From assembly GCA_030248215.1 (NCBI GenBank), contig JASANG010002687.1, forward strand, positions 1 through 64,000: a stretch of 64,000 bases of DNA, written 5' to 3'. Positions within the stretch are counted from its first letter, which is position 1; each line of letters opens with the position of its first letter. The notes under the pieces are model-generated. The model was given only the letters and a program-made list of their open reading frames with translations. It was not told the DNA's origin and ran no database searches. The DNA comes from Enoplolaimus lenunculus (lineage: Eukaryota; Nematoda; Enoplea; Enoplida; Thoracostomopsidae). A program made the position numbers and the translations under genes. Positions 45,701 through 54,766 of the stretch are shown here, one piece after another.

Positions 45701-48700
45701 ATATAATAATAATAATAATAATAATAACAATAATAATGATAATAACAATAATAATAATTTGAACTCTGAGCACATTTGGAAACTTCATATCTAAAGAAAA
45801 AATTCTGTTAGGGTCGTCGTAATACAGCTTATTAAGGATTGTGCTACGACTACGCCTAAGTCTCAGCGTTAAGATTAGCCTAAAACAAGTCTAATTCTAT
45901 GCCTCAGCATAAAGACTCAAAATCACAAGCCTACAGTACGGCTTTGCCACAGGTAAATATTATGGCGCCCCTAACATGGGATAAAATTTCAATGAAACAC
46001 TGATAAGAACTAATAAAAGCACATTGCGAAGTCAATAAATTCAACTGCCATAAACTTCAAAAATGTTAAATTTGAAAGACTAACTTACCGCCTGCGGACA
46101 CCACCTGTAAAAATTGTGAATAGAAACATTTTTATTAGACTAAAAATTACTACGCGAACAAATACTTGGATCGAGGCGTAAACAAGCCGGCATAGAAGGC
46201 ATACACACTGTTGATAAATAACAATACACTTGCTTGCAAACTAACATTTCACAGTGCAATACAAGATTGTTTACTTTTAGACCGAGTCTATTTGGGGGAC
46301 ACTAGCCAAATTTAGGGGCGGCGGGCACAGCCCTCCCAATGCCTCCTCCAACCCCCCTTCCCATGGGGATGCCCTTGGCCCTACTTATGTCACTGACTTT
46401 CCCTATTACAACATACCGAAGAAGCTGGTCGAGATTCTTGCGTTCGTGCCGATTCGATCGTTTCGTCAGCGTCTTCGCTTTCAATTTTGTATTCATCCTG
46501 AAATTATTGAAATTATTTCTAACAAATTTGAAATTTATTTTAAATAGTTTAGAACAAATTATCGAAATTATTTCTAACAAATTTGAAATTTATTTTAAAT
46601 AGTTCTTCAGAACATGGGCGTAGGCAGGATTTCGAAAAACGGGATTGCGTTCTCATTAAAATACGAAGCGGATTTCTTGTGTTTTACAAACTGGAACGGT
46701 GTCTAAAACCACAGGAAAAACTCTCACTGAACGTGTTTAACACCTGAAACCCCTTGGCTACGCGATTTTAGTCCAGAATTTAAATCAAATAGTTCGTTGC
46801 TTTATAAACTAAACCATCCGATTCGCAAGATTCGAATAAAAAGATTTCATTCTGCCTAAATTTACAAAAACGCTTGAAAGAATTGGGGGTTCATACATTA
46901 ATCATTATTGGCATTGCTAAAGCTAACAGTTTCTTTACACCACGTTAGGTGGGGTTGTCACCCTATCAGTACTTCACTCCGACTTCAGGCAAACGCGCTG
47001 GAAATTAGTCAAAATTCTGACCATTCCAAAATCTTGAGACGCTCTACACATTCAAAACTGCACAGGAATGTGCAAATTACGTTCAAATAGATAAATAGAT
47101 TATTTGTTACCGATAATAGGGCCTCAGTGAACGGCGCAGCGGACCTATGCCAACCGCAACAGGTGCCGGCAGATGACACCTTTGGCAATCATTTGGGGCC
47201 CTCAACAAATCTTACGGAGACCTCGGTCTCTCACTCTGACAAGTCTGGCTAGGCGGCGTCACTTCAGTCATTATATACAAGGTTTCAAATTTGTACCTGC
47301 CATGTATCTCAATTTTGCGAACTAGTTTATAGATGAATTTTATTAATTAAAATTCTTACTGGTTCTGATTCAAGTGGTCCTTCAGGTTCGCTGTCGGCAA
47401 TTTCATCATTAATTGCGATCGGAACAATCCCACGAAATGGCGTTTGGCTGCGCTCGGTAGAATTACGGCATTGACACGGCAAATCTGTTTGATTTCCTTT
47501 GGTTTCGCTTTCGATTTCTAAATTATGTTTCAATACTTTTGAAACGAATAATGATTTAGAGTTGAGACAGCTTACAGGTTTAATTTTTGTTGCCAGCTTG
47601 CCAGGAGTTTTTACTACTCAGAAGCAAAAAGTATAGGCAGATTCAAATCAGTACAATGACCAGACTGTTGAGATTGACATCCCGAAAGCTTTAAATCGAT
47701 AAAAAATGGTGGAAAAGATATTTCATGTCCACGACGTGAAAAATTTATTTCTCTGGGCGAATACAGGATTCGTTGGTCCTAACCGCAAAACCGTAATCTA
47801 CAATTTAAACTTTTTTCACTGCACCATGAGTTGAACGTATTCAAATGCTTAAATAAGCATCAATTGCTTACTATTCGTTCGCTGTTCGTCTACTCTTTTA
47901 TATCCAAGTCATTTCCAGTCTGTTGTTACTGAGTTTATATATCGATTCCGGCATGCAATTCAAACAATGGAATGCAGTCACTAGCAAAGAAAATTGTTTG
48001 TGATAAAATGGTAAGGTCCCTCGCTACCTTACAATTTTTCTCTCAGAAAATCACTTTTCCAGATATGTGGCACACAGTACAAATTGCGTTTCAGGTCTAT
48101 TGCCAGTCCACCCTGCGTCAGGAATCTCTGGATCCGCCGCTAAATACAGTGCACTGATGCATTCTGAATGGGTTACAGACGTACCTTACAATTTTCCCTC
48201 TCATAACATTTTCAGATATACACCATTCAGTAATAATTGCTTTTCATGACTTTTCCAAGGTCGCTCTCGGCCAGGAATCTGTGGATCCTCCGCTGAATGC
48301 AGTGCGCTCATGCATTTTGACTGGGTCATAGCGACATGACTTAACTCTGATTTTACTTTGACAGTGAATGAACTTATCAAGGGTGGTAAAAGGCTGACAG
48401 CTGTCCGAAGCTTAACCCTCTCACTCACAGAGTATACTATGACCAACTAAATACAATAATATACGAGCAATATAGACATTGTGAGCAATGCTTAACAATT
48501 GTAACATATAAGCGCAGAGCAAAATCTTCACAAGACGTGAGAGCCCTCTCGGGCTCGAGCGTCAAGCTCCTATAGCTCAGTGGTCATCGTAACAGCCTCC
48601 CACCCGTGAGACTGGGGTTCGAATCTTACCTTGAAATTACGTCTCAGTTGAAATTGAAAATATTCATGTGAGAAAGTGTTAAAATGGCACAAATCCTTAC

Positions 48701-50741
48701 TGAATTGCCTCTCTGCAAAGTCGTCCGCGCGTTCGTTTTCCGTTTGACTGAAGTTGTTGATTTCATTATGGCTGAAGAAAGAAACGAAGGTGTATTTATC
48801 GCTCTGAATTTAGTGAAATGGTCATAGAATTTCCAATTAAATGAACAAGCAATTATATTCTACTCTTTTTTTACAAATTGGAATTTTTTTCCGCGAATTT
48901 TTGCGCAAACTGCATAGTATTCTGAAAGAAAAACCACGAATATGCAATTATGTCGTAGACCAATCTGCTATTCGAAGCAAATAGCAGGTTGGCATAACCC
49001 AAATAGCGATGAGAATGTGAGATGTAGCAAACCAACAGTGATGTGAAACCAACAGTGATTGGTTAACGGTATTGCGTCTATCCAAATAATCAAATCTGAT
49101 TGGTCCATACCTAAATTCAATAGCAGTTTTGCCTAGGCCAAGCTGGTATTAATACATGAAATAGCAGATTGGCCTAGGCCAATTGGTAATTGGCCGGAAT
49201 AGCAGATTAAGTCATATATATGCGTACAGCGAATTATCCGCTGCTTTATACGACACTTTTTAAGTATTCTACAATTGTAAAAAATCAAAAAACTTCAAGT
49301 TTATTTTCTTCCCATTTAAATACGCAAAGTGCAACACTGCCGCTTGCAACCGCAACGATGTCACTTACGTAACTTGCAATCGACCGCATGTCCAATAATT
49401 CTTGCTTAAAATAGGTCGAATAATTTCTTAAAATAAACACAATATAAAACCGATTTTTGGTCTGTATGCAGATGGACTTCCGTAAGAAATAAGATGTAGT
49501 TAGGCAAAAGTTTGACGGGCTTAAATCCAAACTTTCCCCTTTCCCGTCTGTAAACTGTTAACATTAATACAGACCTATCGGTTTCTGATTAATAATTACC
49601 CTTCAAGTCTATCCTTTTTACGGGATCGGCACAAACAATACCAGTACAACCAAATTAAAAGAAACACAAATACAATGAACACCGTTACTAGCGCGAGGAC
49701 TCCAACCCAGTGAAGGCACGTTCCGCCAAATATTGCGCCTTGACAGCCTGAAATTCAGCAAATCGAAAAATTGCTTGAGTAATTGTGGTGTTTACTTTTA
49801 TGCCAAACTTTTCTATTTATTATTGAAATACTGCGTTGGTTTCTTCCATCCCGAACTCATTTAAAAATTTGGCATTTTTCTTTGTTGTACGTTTCAATCA
49901 ATAGAAGTTTGCATTCGTAATTAGAGTCCGTAAGTGGATAGGGTCCACAGGTTGTAATTAGAGTCCAAAAAAGATACCAAAGCAGATGTATGGCCTAGAC
50001 TGCTCAAATATGTGTAACAGACGCCTCACGCAACCCGCACATAAAGTTTATTAACTACGGAAAAACATTAACCGACATGGCATCAACAAAAATTCGGGGC
50101 AAGTCCGTTTTGCACAAGTTAAAGAATATATAAAAAAGAATGGTGTTGGGTCCAATTAACATGAAAGAATTGAAAATAAATACCAGTCCGTAACGGAATA
50201 AAATGGGGAACCCTCTAAGGAAGCAAAATAAATATCCACCCTCTCTTTATTCGGATCGTTACAGTGTGAGAAATTCCGAGGACTGGGTTAAAATATAGGT
50301 CAAGAAGATTTTATGCCACGTTAAGTTCAAAGGTTGGCTTGTATTTTAAGAATTAGGATTTTTGGAAACTTCTGAACGTTGGCATTGGCTCCATGCAATT
50401 CATGAGATTAAAAAATTTTATTGCAATATTGTGTGATGTTTATTCCAATCTCCTCAATTGTTACTTACAATTTTTCCATTTCTTAATTCTGTTTGAAAAA
50501 TTTCGAACGCTTTGCGAAATATATCAGAAATTTATATAATCAAGTTAAAAATTTCGCTTAAGGAATTGTTAGTGTAAAGTTTTGGACGTTGTGGCGACCG
50601 TAGTACCCAGTTTTTAAACTTGCATTCATTTTAAAACACTGAATGTTTAAATTTTAGCACCAAAAACATCTTGAGCATAGCGGTCTCAACGCCAATTTGC
50701 GTAGTCAAAGATAACGTGTGAAGTTCACACTCACCGTTCAT
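42740..50741 (-). CDS. N-terminally anchored fibronectin-III protein (9+ exons)
   Basis: Coding exons 50741-50735, 49747-49600, 48747-48701, 47517-47360, 46497-46417, 46104-46089 (16 nt), 45288-45145, 44478-44318 and 43073-42920 agree in phase and give 305 residues. The start MNG is split from a membrane segment (WVGVLALVTVFIVFVFLLIW, about 16-41) followed by CRSRKK, predicting a cytoplasmic C-terminal part. Then comes an acidic linker (DEYKIESEDADETIESARTQ; FDDDDDDDED) and a PKPPPALTP stretch. A complete FN3 domain follows (about 207-302: ENLKLIDYGRNHVEIAWNPP, YYIIEKKEQRKLW, SGNHYYFRVRTVD, SKPSNEIGPI), of the muscle or intracellular FN3 style. A second FN3 start (SYDAILVMWHRP, 42895-42740) lies in a frame that the preceding exon cannot reach with a normal intron. 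An alternative start is the Met at 44548, which would give a signal peptide before the same FN3. No named family recognised. Confidence 0.65.
43108..44200. mobile_element. GGCCCATG-clan composite element (GGGATTTTGGGATATGG and TTAGGC arrays)
   Basis: The left end ggcccatgttaacctcgctg is followed from 43165 to about 43810 by imperfect 25-28-bp units around gtgggattttgggatatgg with tcgaag spacers, and a larger period near 220 bp. From 43820 come GCCTAA-type units. The right end is not clear. It lies in an intron of the FN3 gene, and its minus-strand read-through frame is array, not protein. Confidence 0.75.
45678..45760. repeat. AAT trinucleotide microsatellite
   Basis: About 80 bp of near-perfect AAT units, with AAC/GAT interruptions at the distal end, in an FN3-gene intron. 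Confidence 0.9.
47990..48320. repeat. Tandem duplication, about 156-bp period, with GGATCCGCC motifs
   Basis: caggaatctctggatccgcc (48119) and caggaatctgtggatcctcc (48274) head two collinear units sharing ccttacaattttccctct-like and agtgcactgatgcattctga-like segments. The motif resembles the end of the CAGTGGCGGATCCAG hAT-type family. Confidence 0.65.
48531..48682 (+). mobile_element. tRNA-derived SINE (forward copy)
   Basis: Leader with cctctcgggc, A box tatagctcagtgg (48571-48583), B box ggttcgaatct (48616-48626), tail attcatgtgagaaagtgtta. It matches 16876-17030 in reverse. It ends 18 bp from the donor of the FN3-gene exon at 48701-48747. Confidence 0.85.
49900..50264. mobile_element. CTGTAGYGACCCGAATAAG-family element in FN3-gene intron 1
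   Basis: The right end ctttattcggatcgttacag matches the right end of 334-778, and ttagagtccgtaagtggata / ataaataccagtccgtaacg segments are shared with it. The left end is eroded. Confidence 0.55.
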
Positions 50742-51215
50742 GGCTGCAATAGACAAAACTAACTACTAAAATCTGTAACAAAGGCAAGCAGATTGAGAGA
50801 AAATTTAAAATTCACAAATGGTTAATTCGGAATGAACATAAATTGACAAAGAAAAATATTTTTGAAAAATCATTTTTAACAAGTATCGATGGTAACCCTT
50901 GTGATTGCAAGTGTTAGCTACTTTAAGACCAAGCTCTGCTCAGCTGGTTTATATATTAGTACTGTAAGTTTCCAAGGATACTCTGGTAACAACAATAACA
51001 ATAACTGAACAAATATATTTTGAAAAAAATTCAATTTGCTGACCATCAAAACTATGGTAACAAAACTGTAAAATTTCAATTTGTGAAGAGTTTGCAGTAC
51101 AAATTTATAGCTTTCCAGGTTTGCGGGAACGTTGCAGAACGCACATAAAAGCTTATTTCATGCAAATAAAATGTGATGCAATTTTAATGATTTGAACTAT
51201 TTATTATGGTCCACA
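50742..51215. other. FN3-gene 5' flank
   Basis: AT-rich; expected to contain the 5' UTR and promoter of the minus-strand FN3 gene. No motif recognised. Confidence 0.35.
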
Positions 51216-51404
51216 TAAAGATCAGGGGCGGAACGATTTTCTGTGGGACTAGAAAAGAGTAAGCTTAAGCTTTAGACCAATTGTTTTCTTGGCTTAGGCT
51301 TAGCCTTAGAATTAGGCTTAGGAATATGCTCATTGTTAGGCTTAGGCTTAGACTTCGGCTTAGGAATACGCTTATGTAACACTGTTCCGCCTCTGTTCTC
51401 TAAA
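51216..51404. mobile_element. GGCCCATG-clan MITE with TTAGGC array (copy C)
   Basis: Left taaagatcaggggcggaacg, right actgttccgcctctgttctc. The interior carries several ttaggcttaggc-type runs in reverse orientation and the caattgttttcttggctta block. Confidence 0.8.
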
Positions 51405-52229
51405 TTGGCCATTATTATAAAAATGTTTGCGATGCTGAGGGCTAAAAGTTGCAGTCAAATTGCCCGAACAGTGGCAGGATACAAACTTTTCATCGAACTG
51501 TGTTGTGGCGAATGGAAATATTCGGCTCAACTGTAGCCGAATTTTGATTAAGTGAACACATGTCTTCTTCATAAACGCATCCTCCATTCATATTATCCAT
51601 ATGTTATGCAACATCTACAATATTAACTTTAACCCACAACGTCACAGTAAAAGCATGTCCGTATCAAAACAGCTTCAGATCAATAAATTTCAGAAAAAGA
51701 GCTTCACTTTAATTCTTGAAACAGCGTCCAAACGCAGCAAAACAACATATTCTTACCAAATAATACAAAGATATTTCGCTGCTTGGTGTCAAAATAAAAC
51801 TGGGTTAAGGAACTCAATTTTAGTCGAACTATAAATAAATGTTCGCTGCTAGCAAATTTTCGAAAGGGACAACTTCACGTTTTAACATGGACCCGTAGAA
51901 AATTTGGTTTTCTAAATGCCAAAGGTACGTGTTGTTGATCAAATAAACAATCCGTGTATTCTGACGCATGACTCTTCAACATTCACAGCTGGCCATACTT
52001 AATGTTTTGGAGTTAAAATATATGTTTCCGATACCCTTTTAACAGCTGGAAGACACATAATACCATACGCATATACAGGTGGAGTAATAAAGTGGATATA
52101 TCCCCTCCGTTCTTGAAATTGACGAAAGATAAAGCATTTTTTCTGGTGTTAAAATATTACCTTCAGAATTTTACATGCCACAAGAGTTTTGTTGTACATA
52201 AGGTGGTTATAGAACAGCGCCGAAAAAGT
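51405..52229. other. No recognised gene
   Basis: AT-rich sequence. A 77-codon plus-strand open stretch at 51601-51834 shows no recognisable domain. Confidence 0.35.
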
Positions 52230-52375
52230 AGTTAAGTATATATATTTAGTAATCCTAAGCCTATGTGTAAGACTGAGCTTACACCTAAGCTTAAGCAAAA
52301 ATAATAGTCTAAATCTTAAGCTTACTCTGTTGCAGTCTCGCACAGATCTTTACATTGGTTCACGAGTGTATGCCC
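52230..52375. mobile_element. Partial GCCTAA-array MITE (copy F)
   Basis: taatcctaagcctatgtgta through aagcaaaaataatagtctaa and cacagatctttacattggtt matches the right two thirds of copies A and D. Confidence 0.6.
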
Positions 52376-52714
52376 TCTCGAACTAACATCCTCGCTACGC
52401 CTCTTACAAAACATACCATTATCAAATATTGGTTTCGCAAGAAAAACGTTTCAGATAGCAGCGTTTGAACAGATACCGCTTTAAATGGTAAATAATACTG
52501 TTGTGATTTACAGATATCGTTTAGCTTTTTTTCGTTTAATTTTGATAAGTGTGTCTCTCAATGGTTCTATCAATACCTTGATATCTCAAGATGTTTGTTC
52601 TGTATTTAGTAACAATTATTTTTGATTAAAATTGAAATCCTTTTCTGAATTAAAAAGTTACATTTAAAGAAATTATGATTATAGTTTTGCTTTATGGTGT
52701 TTTTGGCTTTGATT
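52376..52714. other. No recognised feature
   Basis: AT-rich spacer between two clan elements. Confidence 0.3.
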
Positions 52715-53272
52715 GGGCCCATGTTACTATAAAGGCCGTCTCAATTTCCCGAGACAGAAATATACCCGGAGTGCACACTTTTGCATTCCTGTTTACATAT
52801 GCACAGGCAGATATATTTACGTAGGATATATATTGTATGAATGCATATATGTGTATATATACGTATATATAAGTATATTTACATATAGGCACTTGTTTAC
52901 TTTCCGTCATATCTACCCCAGTGGTTTCCACTGTCCCAAGTGTCCCAACTGTCCCAACCGTCCCAATTGTCACATCTGTCCCAAGTGTCCCCATTGTCCC
53001 ATCTGTCCAAATTATCCCATCTGTCCAAATTGTCGCATCTGTCCCGACTGTCCCATATGTCCCGACTGTCCCAACTGTCCTATCGGTCCCAACTGTCCCA
53101 ACTATCACATCTGTCCCATCTGTCCCAACTGGCCCATTTGCTCCAACTGTCCATCTGTTCCAACTACCATCTGTCCCATCTGTCCCATTGTCTCATCTGT
53201 CCCGCTGTCCCAATTATATTTTTTGTATGTACTCCTGGTACATTGCTGTCCCGGGAAAATGGGACGGGTACC
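52715..53272. mobile_element. GGCCCATG-clan MITE with TGTCCCAAC minisatellite (second copy)
   Basis: The left 170 bp, including gggcccatgttactataaag and tttacatatgcacaggcaga, and the right ttgtatgtactcctggtaca / tgtcccgggaaaatgggacg block match 5138-5685. The 9-bp array runs 52920-53215. The outermost right end is missing. Confidence 0.8.
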
Positions 53273-54202
53273 AGGCGCCGTGCGGCCGTCAACAAAAGTA
53301 TAGCGCAACCCTAATTAGTCAAAATGGGGACCTCTTCTTTATTATTTTTGTGCGGGGGAAACTTTTTCCATTTAGATTATGCAGAGGAAACTATTAAACA
53401 AGTGCCGTAAAACGGTATTGCAGAGTTAAAAGATCTAAATGTTATCAAGTTACACAACTGAAACAACATGGAAACGTGCCTCCGTTTCCAACACAATTAG
53501 TAAACAGATACTGTATCAGGTCGTTCTTGCAGAATTCGTTGAACACTCATCATTTTGCTTAAGGGGCCTAAATTTGTATATAGCGACTAAACACCCAGCA
53601 ATAGCTATGTTCAATTAAAATGTTCGTGAGAAAAAGTACGTGTAAAACTTGACAAGCTACAAGCAGAAGAGTTACAAGTTTGTCGACAATGAGTATTAGG
53701 GTGTAACATATTCGTTTCTGGTATAAATCTGTGTTCGTTTCCGACGTAGAGAGAACGAAAATTCTCTTTTTTACGTTCCAAATTATATAATTGACGTATA
53801 TATCGCAATTTTTTGTTACAGAATTGTGCTTCCAGAAAAATATAACCTTTTTGATACTTTTATATTTCAATATCCGTTTTCCGTTTCCGTCATTTTTACA
53901 CTTAAATTCTATTTGCCAAGGTCCGGCTCCAGGACTCCACTTTGCGCAGGAACGCACCGATCCGATCAATGTATAAACTTGAAATCGTAATTTGCATAGC
54001 TTATTTAGCTCAGACAAATTAAATTCAATCTTAATGAATTGTTATTTTAATACTTCAACAGAAGAAACATTTTATTTACCTCATTATTTAAAAAATTTCG
54101 TTCAAGTTTTAGCCTATTTTTGTTACCCTGACAGCTACTTTTCACGCTTAAGGCCATCCTTCTCGTGTTTGGTATCATACCATTTAGTTTAAGCATCCCT
54201 TG
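53273..54202. other. Gene-free, worn CGTTTCCG-type repeat
   Basis: 53690-53900 contains tattagggtgtaacatattc and aatatccgttttccgtttcc, likely a decayed hAT-type element like 4080-4400. No exon recognised. Confidence 0.4.
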
Positions 54203-54368
54203 TATAGAACAGGGCCGGAACAGAAGTGTAAGCATATTCCTAAGCCTAAGCCTACGCGTGGATGAGCTTATACCTAAGCCTAAGCCTAAGCCTAAGCAAA
54301 AAGTAGTATAAAGCTTGAGCTTACTCTATTACAGTCTGCAGGAAATCGTTCCTGCCCTGTTCTATACA
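54203..54368. mobile_element. GGCCCATG-clan MITE with GCCTAA array (copy D)
   Basis: Left tgtatagaacagggccggaa, right ttcctgccctgttctataca then tgggc. The interior includes four consecutive perfect cctaag units. The clearest telomere-like copy. Confidence 0.88.
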
Positions 54369-54766
54369 TGGGCTGTTTAAGCTATATCAGTTCATAGAGT
54401 AGTTAATGAACCCAAGGTAGTTTAAAAAACGAAATAAGCACCCTAAATCCACAACTATAATTATTGTATTACAAGAATTTTCAATTATCACAAGGAGTAC
54501 ATTGCAACGACGTCAAATCCATTTTAAATACCGAAATTCTAGCAAGAAAATAAATACAATTACTTTTAATTGCCAACTAAAATAAAAACCTGCATTTATA
54601 ACCACAGAGGCGGTCAGAAACGAGGACAACTACGTGGAGCCTACTCAAAAATAGATAAAAAAGACCCGCTTGTCTCCAAAAAATCGCGAGACAACTATTG
54701 TTCCCAGCCCAAATAGTTTGAAAGTCAAAATTGAACACCATTTTCCACTCTTTCCAATTTAAATCA
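54369..54766. other. IF-3 3' flank
   Basis: AT-rich; probable 3' UTR of the minus-strand IF-3 gene. An ATTAAA reads on the minus strand near 54565. Confidence 0.4.

Noticed and set aside
47100-47235. GC-rich patch (ggcctcagtgaacggcgcag) as an RNA gene
   Set aside because: No pol III boxes or fold that I could support; could be a fragment of an unrecognised repeat.
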